Shown: one piece after another, positions 11,958-25,235 of the stretch
Numbering within the stretch: the first letter of the stretch is position 1
Layout: every line of letters begins with the position of its first letter
DNA from: JACRLV01 sp045863555
GTDB lineage: Bacteria > Planctomycetota > Phycisphaerae > UBA1845 > Fen-1342
Length of the DNA stretch: 64,000 nt
Direction: 5' to 3'
Assembly: GCA_045863555.1 (NCBI GenBank)
Contig: BTUU01000009.1
Coordinates: 153,993 to 217,992 of the forward strand
Program-made: the position numbers and the translations under genes
Notes under the pieces: generated by a model
What the model saw: the letters and a program-made list of their open reading frames with translations, nothing else
The model's database searches: none
What the model was told of the DNA's origin: nothing

Positions 11958-12736
11958 ATCTCGTCATCCTGACCGCCGAGGATCGCCTCTACCTTCCGGC
12001 GTTCTTCCAGCGATTCCTTGCGAAGCGCGCTCGCGACACCCGCGCGATTTTCTCGTGCCCGCTGCGCTACGGCAAAGAGAGCACGCTCGACACCCTCCGC
12101 AAGTACCGCCGGGCGTTCGGCTGGGGTAATACGCTCAAGCTGGCCTGCAAGGAGGCGCACGCCCGCCTCAGCGATCGGCTCGGGCGGGGGCGGTCCGGGG
12201 GGCGCTGCTATTCGATCCGTGCGGCCGCCGCGCGGTACGGCATCCCCTACGAGACGGCGGAGGACGTCAACGCCGAGTCGTTTCGGGCGCGGCTCCGGGA
12301 AATGGAGACCGACCTGATCGTCTCGGTCACCTGCCCGCAGATCTTCAAAAAACCGCTCATCGAGACGCCCCGCATCGCCTGCCTGAACATGCACGGCGCA
12401 CTGCTGCCGAAGTACCGGGGCATCGCCCCGAGCTTCTGGATGATGGCCCACGGCGAGTCGCAGGCGGGCGTCACCGTCTTCCGCGTCAACGAGGCCATCG
12501 ACCTCGGCGACGTCATCGAGGTGGAGTCGTTTCCGATTCTCGCGGACGAAACGCTGGAACAGTTCATCATTCGCAGCAAAGCGATCGCCTGCGACGTGCT
12601 GCTCCGCGCCATCGACCAGATCGAATCCGGCACGGCCGCATATCGCCCGCTCACGAAGGAAGGCGGCAGCTACTTCGGCTTTCCCGACCGCGCCGCCTAC
12701 CACAAGTTCCTCGCCCAGGGCCGCCGCCTCTGGTGA
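11954..12736 (+). CDS. Formyltransferase-family protein (non-Fmt)
   Basis: A 260-residue protein with the formyltransferase core. LNMHGALLPKYRGIAPSFWM corresponds to the HxSLLPKYRG-type catalytic loop, and INEAIDLGDVI-like sequence (here VNEAIDLGDVIEVE) follows it. In the first of these, Met-His-Gly stands where Asn/His-Ser is usual. It is shorter than methionyl-tRNA formyltransferase and lacks its C-terminal domain. It is translationally coupled to a polysaccharide deacetylase, so N-formylation of an amino sugar after deacetylation is a reasonable guess. Which substrate it uses is unknown. Confidence 0.75.
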   Translation: MNLVILTAEDRLYLPAFFQRFLAKRARDTRAIFSCPLRYGKESTLDTLRKYRRAFGWGNTLKLACKEAHARLSDRLGRGRSGGRCYSIRAAAARYGIPYETAEDVNAESFRARLREMETDLIVSVTCPQIFKKPLIETPRIACLNMHGALLPKYRGIAPSFWMMAHGESQAGVTVFRVNEAIDLGDVIEVESFPILADETLEQFIIRSKAIACDVLLRAIDQIESGTAAYRPLTKEGGSYFGFPDRAAYHKFLAQGRRLW

Positions 12737-12870
12737 CTGCCGCCCCGACTCGTCGGCGGAATCCGAGCCCGACGCGCTAGCGAGGGCGAGGACACCATAG
12801 GTCGAATCGCGGCGACGAAGCGCTCCCCGAATCCGAGGCTCGCACCCGCCGCCGCGACCCCACTTTCCGC

Positions 12871-14169
12871 CTATCGACCAGCGCCCGGCGTAATCGTCAT
12901 CTGCCGCACACCCTCCGCCTCAAACACGTGGCACCCCAGGCTGAGCTGCCGCAGGTTGTTCTGCATCCGCTGCGGCACCTGCGCCTCGCGCACCGCATAG
13001 ATGTCGATCCGATCCAATTCCACGCGCTGCGCCTGCCCGTTCGGCCCACGCACGAGCGCCATCACCGGCTCGTCGTACCGCAGCGTCCAGGTCGTCCCGC
13101 GATCCGTCGAGTACAGCCTCCCCGCACCCGCGTGCGCTTCGATCACCTGCGGCAGCGACACCACCGCCAGCGACGGAACCTGTTCGCGGCCATCCCCATC
13201 GAGATCACCAACGGCCACGCTGACGCCGCCGCGAAAACCCTCAAACGCGATGAACCGCACGCTCCCGTCCGCCAGCGAGAAATTCGCACCGCCCACGTAC
13301 GCCCGGCCGTAGATCGGGACATCCGCCTGCGCGAAGTTGAAACTGACATACTCCGTCGGCGCATCGTCCCCGCTCCGCGCCTGCGCGGTCGCGGTGAACG
13401 ATTCGGGCGCCTCCGAAAACGCGACTCGCGTCGAAGAATCGAAGAACGTGACCGAGCCGGTCGGCACGACTCCGACCGACGCCGAGGGCCCGTCCTCGCC
13501 CGTGATGATCCGCCCATCGACGATCACGTCGTCGCCGCTCGTCCGCATCGTCGAGCCCTCGCCCGGCGCGGCCAGCCACTTCCCGACGGCGATCGGATTC
13601 ACGAATACGTAGCTGCTCCCGCCCTCCGCGTCGCGCTCGACCGACGACGACGTCAGCTTGCTCGGATACACGAAAAAGTCGGTCGGATCGGCCTCGATCT
13701 CCACCAGCGCCGGCGCCGCCGCCAGCGGCCGCAGCACGCCATTCCAGATGCGGATCGGATTCGACGGATCGGCCGGGTTCCCGAGCTGCGGCTGATGCGC
13801 CTGCCCGGCGCTGATCCCCAGCACGTCGCTCCCGACGATCGCCCCGGCCGCGGCAAACGTCCACGTCGGCAGCGACGCACGCACGTCGAAATTCGACGCA
13901 GCGAACGCATACGCCCCGCCCGGCGCAGGCGGGGTCGGAAAGTGCGCCCACACGCGGACGCTCGTGCTCTGGCCGCTCGTAATCACCTGCGGACTGACCT
14001 GCACCAACAGCTTGCAGTCCTGTGCCACGGCCGCGGGCACAAGCGCCACGGGCGCAAAAGCCACGGCCGCCGCGGGCGCGATCGCCGCCGCTCCGATCGT
14101 CGCCGACGCCGCGCGCGCGGCGAAACCCTTGAAAATCGACCGCCGACGCGGTCTGCTGCTTGCAGACAT
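12871..14169 (-). CDS. Secreted protein of unknown function, possible Tat signal
   Basis: A 432-residue protein that I do not recognise. The start MSASSRPRRRSIFKGF contains a twin-arginine-like motif before an unusually Ala/Val-rich hydrophobic stretch ending AAVAQ (about 50). The mature part is rich in beta-forming sequence and Gly/Ser/Thr. It includes a calcium-loop-like DLDGDGREQ near residue 325 and no clear C-terminal anchor. GGAG stands 6 bases before the ATG. It converges on the formyltransferase gene. Confidence 0.55.
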   Translation of the reverse strand: MSASSRPRRRSIFKGFAARAASATIGAAAIAPAAAVAFAPVALVPAAVAQDCKLLVQVSPQVITSGQSTSVRVWAHFPTPPAPGGAYAFAASNFDVRASLPTWTFAAAGAIVGSDVLGISAGQAHQPQLGNPADPSNPIRIWNGVLRPLAAAPALVEIEADPTDFFVYPSKLTSSSVERDAEGGSSYVFVNPIAVGKWLAAPGEGSTMRTSGDDVIVDGRIITGEDGPSASVGVVPTGSVTFFDSSTRVAFSEAPESFTATAQARSGDDAPTEYVSFNFAQADVPIYGRAYVGGANFSLADGSVRFIAFEGFRGGVSVAVGDLDGDGREQVPSLAVVSLPQVIEAHAGAGRLYSTDRGTTWTLRYDEPVMALVRGPNGQAQRVELDRIDIYAVREAQVPQRMQNNLRQLSLGCHVFEAEGVRQMTITPGAGR

Positions 14170-14863
14170 TGGAAACTCCGGCCTGATCCCCGAGCCCGCG
14201 GCAGGTGAACTTCACCCGCGCAGCGCTGCTCGTCGACCAATACGCGGAGAATCGCCCCGCATCGCGCCAGAATCAGTACCAACCCCGCTCGGCCCGCTCC
14301 CCCGCGCAGCCCCGCTTTCCCACAGCCTCGCTCGACCGCACGGGGCCGCGTTCGGCCGGCTTCAGCCGGCCAGTTCCTGCCACCCGCTTCGAGCGGGTGG
14401 TCCAAGGCCTCCCCCACACCTTCCAGCCGGCTTCAGCCGGACTTCGCCGCGTGCTATCGCGTCAGCTGTTAGCGTCGCGCTGGGGCATGCGGCACCAGAA
14501 TCCGCCGGCCCTGCGCACCCGCCGCCGGAATCCGCCAACTGCAGTCTCTGCCTTCTCCACGACACACCTTCCCCGCAACCGCGGCGAATAATTCCTCCGG
14601 CAATCCAGCGCCAGGGAGTTCCAAACCGTGACACGCGCCAACCAGCCGAGCCCGGCCCGCCGCACACCCCGCCTCCGCCTCAGAGATACCGTCGCCGCAA
14701 GGTCTGATAGCCAAGGTTGCCAACCCGGCACGCGCGCGCAAAAGAGTTTGGCACCCTTCGGCCCGTTCGCTGAAAAACGGGATTCAGTAGAGACGCTAGA
14801 AAGTGAAGGTTCATTCACGCTGCCGAGCGCGCCAAGACACCAGGCCGCGCCCAGACCGCCCCG
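14170..14863. other. Non-coding gap with three GC-rich palindromes
   Basis: About 690 bases without a credible gene. Three short perfect hairpins occur between 14354 and 14440: GGCCGGC-TTCA-GCCGGCC (14354-14371), CCACCCGC paired with GCGGGTGG (14380-14400), and CCGGCTTCAGCCGG (14427-14440). Two share the core GCCGGCTTCAGCCGG, suggesting a repetitive palindrome. The rest shows no recognisable signal. Confidence 0.5.
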
Positions 14864-18136
<3,273 letters not shown>

Positions 18137-18188
18137 CCCTTACCGCGAGAATTCTACCGGCGCCGAGGCGGGCCGACATCAGATTCCA

Positions 18189-18217
18189 TTGACGCGGCCA
18201 TTTCGACGATCTATCCT
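18189..18217 (+). promoter_or_regulatory. Sigma-70-type promoter for first prepilin-like gene
   Basis: TTGACG (18189-18194), a 17-bp spacer and TATCCT (18212-18217) lie about 100 bp before the ATG at 18315. Confidence 0.6.
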
Positions 18218-18314
18218 CGTAGTGGCGTCCGATTTTCATAATCGGTTATTCTCGCGGGGCGGCTCGGCCCCGAGGTGCGGACGCAGACGCCGGGCGACAG
18301 GTTGGAGCCGGGAG

Positions 18315-19361
18315 ATGGCGGCCATCAAACGCCAGCCGCGGGCCTTCACGCTCGTGGAGTTGCTCCTCGTTGTGGCGATTATCATTCTGTTACTCGCCAT
18401 CTTTGTCCCTGCGCTCAGGCTCGCCCGCGAACAGGCCCGCATCGCCAAGTGCATGGCCAACCAGCGCGTGCTGATGGCCGCGGGCCTCCAGTTCCTGAAC
18501 GAAAAGAACGATCTGCCCTGGACGCTGCCCAGTTCGGGCGTCGGACCGACCGGGAGCAACTACTGGGTCGGCCGCGCTACCGAGTTCGGCTGGGGCGGGG
18601 CGATGCCGAACAAGACGAATTACGAATTCGCGCAGGCCGGCCTGGACCGGGGGAATATGGCGTCCGCGGCCAATCTGGACGTGTACCGGGTTCCGCCGAA
18701 ATACCGCCCGCTGAATCCATACCTGTCGAACGACGTTTATTGGAGCGTCGAGCCGAACGTGGAGATGACCGATCCGCGGGAAGTTCGCGCGGAGACTCCC
18801 GGGTTCTTCATCTGCCCGTCGGACGTGACGTCGCGGGTCGGCGTCGTCGGCGAATACACGCGGATCCCGACCGGTGAGGTCTTTCCGACGTGGGAGTACT
18901 GGGGTTCGAGCTACACGATCAACTGGTATTGGAGCGTCTACTACGTGAACGCTCCCCCCGGGAACGCTCCGCCCTATACCGGCGGGAACCTGCGCACGCG
19001 GATGCTGAAGATCCTCGGGTTTGAGACGCCGACGCCGGCCGGATTGGGTCGGCAGTTGCTTCGGTCGAAGGACGGCCGGTTCGAGACCGAATTTGTCGTC
19101 TTCAGCGAAAATGCGATGAGCCTGGCGCTCGAAATCGCGCGGCCGCCGGGTTACTCCGGCGGGCCGTGGGCGACGGGAGATCCGAAGACGGGGTTGGGGT
19201 GGCATGGGCAGCGGGACCGGTTTGTCGCGGCGAACCTGGACGGCGGCGTGAGATATCGGACCATCGACACGCGGTATGTCTGGGGGACGGGCTGGACGAT
19301 CTGGCCGCAGCGGCCATGGGGCGGGGACTGGGCGGGTTATTCGGGCACGTCGCCGGACTGA
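18315..19361 (+). CDS. Prepilin-like secreted protein (paralogue 1)
   Basis: A 348-residue protein with a type IV prepilin-like N-terminus: PRAFTLVELLLVVAII, where cleavage before Phe and N-methylation would be expected, then a single hydrophobic helix. The large C-terminal domain is of the planctomycete pseudopilin type, with aromatic-rich segments and GLGWHGQRDRFVAANLDGG, an H-X9-DG-like motif. It has the same length as the next gene and shares blocks such as the prepilin helix, SYTINWYWS and DTRYVWGTGWTIWPQRPW. The ATG is chosen because GGAG lies 7 bases upstream. A role in a pseudopilus or surface structure is inferred. Confidence 0.8.
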   Translation: MAAIKRQPRAFTLVELLLVVAIIILLLAIFVPALRLAREQARIAKCMANQRVLMAAGLQFLNEKNDLPWTLPSSGVGPTGSNYWVGRATEFGWGGAMPNKTNYEFAQAGLDRGNMASAANLDVYRVPPKYRPLNPYLSNDVYWSVEPNVEMTDPREVRAETPGFFICPSDVTSRVGVVGEYTRIPTGEVFPTWEYWGSSYTINWYWSVYYVNAPPGNAPPYTGGNLRTRMLKILGFETPTPAGLGRQLLRSKDGRFETEFVVFSENAMSLALEIARPPGYSGGPWATGDPKTGLGWHGQRDRFVAANLDGGVRYRTIDTRYVWGTGWTIWPQRPWGGDWAGYSGTSPD

Positions 19362-19427
19362 CGGTCGTTCACGGGCGTGGCGGCGGGGAAAAAAATGCCC
19401 GCCCGGTAAAGATTCTGTTCAGATTCG

Positions 19428-19456
19428 TTGACGGGCGCAGATTGCGCCGATATTCT
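19428..19456 (+). promoter_or_regulatory. Sigma-70-type promoter for second prepilin-like gene
   Basis: TTGACG (19428-19433), a 17-bp spacer and TATTCT (19451-19456). It shows that the second paralogue has its own promoter. Confidence 0.65.
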
Positions 19457-19535
19457 TATTGAGAGCACATTCTGAATCGATCAACGGCGAATGGCGAACG
19501 CGTCTCATTCCGCCGGGATCAAGGGAGCTATACAA

Positions 19536-20582
19536 ATGAATCGACGACGACGGGGCCGCGGCTTCACTCTGATTGAGCTATTGGTCGTAGTTGCGATCAT
19601 CGCTCTGCTGATCTCGATCCTTCTTCCGTCGCTGAACGAGGCGCGGGAGCAGGCCAAGATTGCGAAGTGCGTTTCGACGCTGCGCAGCCTTGTCCTGGGT
19701 TCGACGCAGTATTCGAACGAGTTCCGCGACGATTTCGCGTGGGGCTATACGACGACCGGTCTGCCCGCGGCGAACACGTTCAACGTCTACTCGGAAGTGG
19801 TCTGGGCGGGCGGCATGCCCGGCGTGAACCAGTCGGAGTGGACGGCGGGCGCGACGCTTCCCTCGCACGGCGTCGTTCCGCAGAACCAGTTCGACATCTA
19901 CCGGATGAAGCCCAGTCAGCGGAAGATGAACGAGTACATGTCGTCGTCGATCACTTGGGATGCGGACCCGGCACCGAATTACACCGCGCCGCACCCGCGT
20001 TCGCCCGAAATCCCAGACTTCTTCAAGTGCCCCTCTGACGCTCACGCATACCTGCCGTGGGTTGGCGAGAGCAACCCGCTTCCGACCGACGCGGACGCGG
20101 GTTCCTATCAGATGTGGCGCCTGAACGGGAACAGCTACACGATCAATTGGTACTGGCCGTACTACTACTACTGGGCGTCGCCCGGCGATCGTCCGCCGTA
20201 CAACCGCAACTTCCTCTACATCCTCGGCACCTTCCCGACCGCAGCGCCCGGCCTCGGCCGCACGCTGATGAAGAACAAGGACGGCCGCTTCTCCAGCGAA
20301 TTCGCGCTGATCTTCGAAGGCGGCATGAACTTCGGTCTCGAAGCCGCCCGTCCGCCGTGGGGTCCGAGCGGCAGCGCTCCGACGAATCCGTGGAACGGCC
20401 CGCCGAAGCAGGTGACCGGCTGGCACCGCAAGCTGAACAAGCACTCGGCCGGCTTCCTGGACGGCTCGGCCCGCTACAGCACGTTTGACACGCGTTATAT
20501 TTTCGGCACCGGCTGGACCGTGTGGCCGAACAAGCCGTGGGCGGGCCGCTGGGCTGCCTACAACGACTTCCCCCCTCGCTGA
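19536..20582 (+). CDS. Prepilin-like secreted protein (paralogue 2)
   Basis: A 348-residue paralogue of the preceding gene. The N-terminus RGFTLIELLVVVAIIALL is a classic prepilin cleavage and methylation signal. The C-terminus carries the H-X9-DG-like motif in GWHRKLNKHSAGFLDGS and the shared ending DTRYIFGTGWTVWPNKPW. AAGGGAG about 9 bases upstream supports the ATG at 19536 over an earlier in-frame ATG. It has its own promoter and a strong terminator, so it is an independent unit that arose by tandem duplication. The function is presumably a pseudopilin-like surface protein. Confidence 0.82.
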   Translation: MNRRRRGRGFTLIELLVVVAIIALLISILLPSLNEAREQAKIAKCVSTLRSLVLGSTQYSNEFRDDFAWGYTTTGLPAANTFNVYSEVVWAGGMPGVNQSEWTAGATLPSHGVVPQNQFDIYRMKPSQRKMNEYMSSSITWDADPAPNYTAPHPRSPEIPDFFKCPSDAHAYLPWVGESNPLPTDADAGSYQMWRLNGNSYTINWYWPYYYYWASPGDRPPYNRNFLYILGTFPTAAPGLGRTLMKNKDGRFSSEFALIFEGGMNFGLEAARPPWGPSGSAPTNPWNGPPKQVTGWHRKLNKHSAGFLDGSARYSTFDTRYIFGTGWTVWPNKPWAGRWAAYNDFPPR

Positions 20583-20605
20583 TCGGCGACGGGACGGTTA
20601 GAATC

Positions 20606-20660
20606 GGGAACGGGTCGAGCTTCCGAACGTGTGGAGGATCGACCCGTTCCCTTCTTTTCT
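20606..20660 (+). terminator. Intrinsic terminator after prepilin-like paralogue 2
   Basis: A perfect 13-bp stem, GGGAACGGGTCGA (20606-20618) with TCGACCCGTTCCC (20639-20651), is followed by TTCTTTTCT. Confidence 0.85.
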
Positions 20661-20669
20661 GAGGATGCA

Positions 20670-20984
20670 ATGAGCCGGAAGATGCTGCGGTTTCGTCGGG
20701 CGGAAACAAACAAGTCGCTTCTCATCGCCCTCGGCGTGGTGGCCGTGCTGGCGATCGGGTTCTGGGGCTACCGGATGATGACGTCGGAAAAGCCCGCTCC
20801 GGTCGTGGCCAGCGGCGAGCCCGTTTCGTTCTACTGCTACGAATGCAAGAAGGCGTTTGAAGTAGCCCCGGATCAGGCGGCCGGCATGCAGATGGTCGAC
20901 GGCAAGTTCGAATGCCCGACCTGCAAGAAGCGCAACGCGATCAAGGGATTCGGCCCGAGCTCGCGCATGCCCCAGAATCCGTAA
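20670..20984 (+). CDS. Membrane-anchored zinc-ribbon protein
   Basis: A 104-residue protein with one N-terminal membrane segment (about 18-38, LLIALGVVAVLAIGFWGYRM). A soluble zinc-ribbon follows, formed by CYECKK and CPTCKK about 30 residues apart. The function is unknown. A GAGG precedes the ATG at 20670, while the terminator of the previous gene overlaps the upstream region. It converges on obg. Confidence 0.6.
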   Translation: MSRKMLRFRRAETNKSLLIALGVVAVLAIGFWGYRMMTSEKPAPVVASGEPVSFYCYECKKAFEVAPDQAAGMQMVDGKFECPTCKKRNAIKGFGPSSRMPQNP

Positions 20985-21071
20985 CACCGATCCAGAGAAA
21001 TCTGAACGCGGAAGGCCGCGCTGTCCTCATCGTCCGGACACGGACGGCGGGGACCGGCGGCCTTCGCGGTG

Positions 21072-22199
21072 TTATTGTTCCGCGTTCTCGTCGAGTTCGA
21101 TCACGCCGCCCTCGTCGAGTTCTTCGGCGGATTCCTCGTCACCGAAGTCGATGCGATCCACGGTCGGCGGCGGTTCGGCCTTGCGGGCCTCTTCCACCGC
21201 GAGCCACATCGCCTCGCCGAGCGTTCGCAGGTTCTGGCCCGTCACGCCCGAGATCGCGATGATCGGGCGGCCGAGCGCCGCCCGCAGCGTTTCGAGGCTC
21301 TCCGGCGCTTCGGTCAAGTCGAGCTTGCTGCCAACGATGATCTCGTGCCGCGCGGCGAGCTTCGGGCTGTACTTTTCCAGTTCGTTGCGGATCACGTGAT
21401 AGGCCTCGACCGGCGTCGGGCTGCCCTCCGGCGGGCAGAGATCGATCATGTGCACGATGACGCGCGTCCGTTCGATGTGCCGCAGAAACGCATCGCCGAG
21501 GCCGACGCCTTCGTGAGCGCCTTCGATCAATCCGGGGATGTCCGCGATCACCAGCCGTCGAAACTCGCTCAGCTCCAGGATGCCGAGCTGCGGCTCCTTC
21601 GTCGTGAACGGGTACGCGGCGATCTTCGGCCGGGCGTTCGTGACGCGCGCCAGGAGCGTGCTCTTGCCCGCGTTCGGCAGGCCGACCAGGCCGATGTCGG
21701 CGATCAGCTTCAATTCCAGGCGCAGCATGCGCTGCTGGCCGGCGCGGCCGGGCTGGAACTGGCGCGGGGTCTGGTTGGTCGAGGAGACGTAGTGGAGGTT
21801 TCCGTAGCCGCCGCGGCCGCCGCGGGCGACGCGGACGACTTCGCCGTCGGTGACGAGGTCCTTGAGGAGCGTGCCGGTGTCGTCGTCGTAGACGAGCGTG
21901 CCGGCGGGGACCTTCACGTGCAGGTCCCGGCCGTTTTTCCCGTGGCAGTTCGACCCCTCGCCCGGCCGGCCGTTTTCGGCGTGCCAGTGGTGCTTTCCGG
22001 CGAGTTCCAGGAGGGTGTTGAGGCCGCGGTCGGCCACGAGGAAGACGCTGCCGCCGCGGCCGCCGTCTCCGCCGCTGGGACCGCCCTTGGGGACGAATTT
22101 CTCGCGGTGGAAGGCGACGCAGCCGTCGCCGCCCTTGCCTCCGCGGACTTCGACGGTGACGGTATCGACGAACAGGCGCTGCGTTCCCGAACGATCCAT
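21072..22199 (-). CDS. obg: Obg family GTPase
   Basis: A 375-residue ribosome-assembly GTPase acting on the 50S subunit. The glycine-rich Obg fold fills about residues 10-165 (RGGKGGDGCVAFHREKF, GGDGGRGGSV). The G domain follows with G1 GLPNAGKST, the switch region YPFTTKEPQLG, and G3 IADIPGLIEGA. The tail is very acidic and short, and the OCT domain is absent. The usual neighbours rplU-rpmA are not adjacent; rpmA is 19 kb away. No strong ribosome-binding site is visible before the ATG at 22199. Confidence 0.95.
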   Translation of the reverse strand: MDRSGTQRLFVDTVTVEVRGGKGGDGCVAFHREKFVPKGGPSGGDGGRGGSVFLVADRGLNTLLELAGKHHWHAENGRPGEGSNCHGKNGRDLHVKVPAGTLVYDDDTGTLLKDLVTDGEVVRVARGGRGGYGNLHYVSSTNQTPRQFQPGRAGQQRMLRLELKLIADIGLVGLPNAGKSTLLARVTNARPKIAAYPFTTKEPQLGILELSEFRRLVIADIPGLIEGAHEGVGLGDAFLRHIERTRVIVHMIDLCPPEGSPTPVEAYHVIRNELEKYSPKLAARHEIIVGSKLDLTEAPESLETLRAALGRPIIAISGVTGQNLRTLGEAMWLAVEEARKAEPPPTVDRIDFGDEESAEELDEGGVIELDENAEQ

Positions 22200-22352
22200 G
22201 GCCGCGAGTCGAACCGGAGCGGGGGGGAAAGTCAAGACGGCCGGGTTTTGGGGGCGGGGATGAGCGGATTCTTTGCGGAAAGGCGGCCCACGGATAAACT
22301 GGTGCTTTCGTCGCAGGCGGAAAACCCCGTTTCCTGACTCGGAGAAGGTTCC

Positions 22353-23951
<1,599 letters not shown>

Positions 23952-23984
23952 GCGGCGGCGAAGCTCGCCCCGCGAACGACGCGC

Positions 23985-24995
23985 ATGGACTGGTCCCTGA
24001 TCACCGAGAATCTGTTCGCCGCGCCGATCCTGTTCTTCGCGATGGGCGTCGTGGCGGGCGTGCTGCGGTCCGACCTCGCGATCCCGGAAGCGGTCGTCAA
24101 GCTGATGTCGCTCTACCTGATGTGGGCGATCGGGATCAAGGGCGGGGTGAAGCTGCGCGAAACCGGCTTTACGACCGAGGCGGTCATGAGCCTCGCGCTC
24201 GCGATGGTGCTCGCGGTGGTTGTGCCGGTGTACGTCTATGCGCTGCTCCGTCGGCGCCTGGATGTCGACAACGCGGCCGCGCTCAGCGGCGTCTACGGGT
24301 CGGTCTCGGCGGTCACGTTTCTGACGGCGACGGCGTTCCTTCAGCGGCGGGGGATCGAATTCGGCGGACACATGGTGGCCGCGCTCGCGCTCATGGAGTC
24401 GCCCGCCATCCTGCTCGCGGTGGCGCTTTCGCGGCGGTCGGGGGGCGGGCGGCGGCGCGACGCTCGCGTCGCGGCCGGCGTGCCGCCAGCGGCTGCGCCC
24501 GCGCCTTCGCTTGCGTCGAGTCTGCGCGAGGCTGCGCTCAACGGCCCGGTCGTGCTCCTGACGGGGTGCATGGCGATCGGGGCGATCACGGGTGCGGCCG
24601 GGCACGCGATGCTCAAGCCGCTCTACGTCGACCTGTTTCCGGGGGTCCTCACGTTCTTCCTGCTTGAGCTCGGGCTGGTCGCGGCCCGGCGCGGGCGCGT
24701 GCTGAGAGTGGTGGGCGCGCCGCTCCTGATCTTCGCGGTCATCGTGCCCCTGCTGAACGCCGTGTTCGGCCTCGCCCTGGCGCGGGCGGCCGGGCTGACC
24801 GAGGGGAATGCGTTTCTGCTGGTGGTTCTGGCCGCGTCCGCGTCGTACATCGCAGCGCCGGCGGCGATCCGCCATGCGATTCCGCGGGCGAGCCCCGGGT
24901 TGTACCTGCCGCTGGCGCTGGCCGTCACGTTTCCGTTCAACATCACGCTCGGGCTGCCGCTGTACTGGGCGCTGGTCGACTGGCTCTGGAAATAG
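23985..24995 (+). CDS. SbtA-type sodium-dependent bicarbonate permease family protein
   Basis: A 336-residue integral membrane protein with about ten hydrophobic segments. It matches the SbtA/DUF897 permease layout, with paired halves starting FFAMGVVAGVLRSDLAIP and FFLLELGLVAARRGR. The middle cytoplasmic loop (about 150-175) is Arg/Ala/Pro-rich. In cyanobacteria SbtA imports bicarbonate with sodium. No SbtB-like PII partner gene follows, so regulation and substrate are uncertain. It starts 33 bp after pckA on the same strand, so a shared transcript is likely and would link bicarbonate to C4 metabolism. Confidence 0.8.
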   Translation: MDWSLITENLFAAPILFFAMGVVAGVLRSDLAIPEAVVKLMSLYLMWAIGIKGGVKLRETGFTTEAVMSLALAMVLAVVVPVYVYALLRRRLDVDNAAALSGVYGSVSAVTFLTATAFLQRRGIEFGGHMVAALALMESPAILLAVALSRRSGGGRRRDARVAAGVPPAAAPAPSLASSLREAALNGPVVLLTGCMAIGAITGAAGHAMLKPLYVDLFPGVLTFFLLELGLVAARRGRVLRVVGAPLLIFAVIVPLLNAVFGLALARAAGLTEGNAFLLVVLAASASYIAAPAAIRHAIPRASPGLYLPLALAVTFPFNITLGLPLYWALVDWLWK

Positions 24996-25235
24996 CCGGG
25001 GGCGGTTCGGTCGACGGGCGAACGGGGACCCGTTCTACCGGAGAAAAACACCGTTGGCGGTGAGTCGCGGCCGCATTCGTCGCCTGAAGCTCGCAGAAGC
25101 CGCGCGGAGTGGAATAAGCGTCGGGCTCCGGAGGTTTCCAGTTCGGGGGCGACGAAGAATTGTTGTCCGGCACCGGCGTCGCGGGGCCGGGCGCCCTGAA
25201 CTGAACTATCACGCGACCGATGGTTGAGGAATGCG

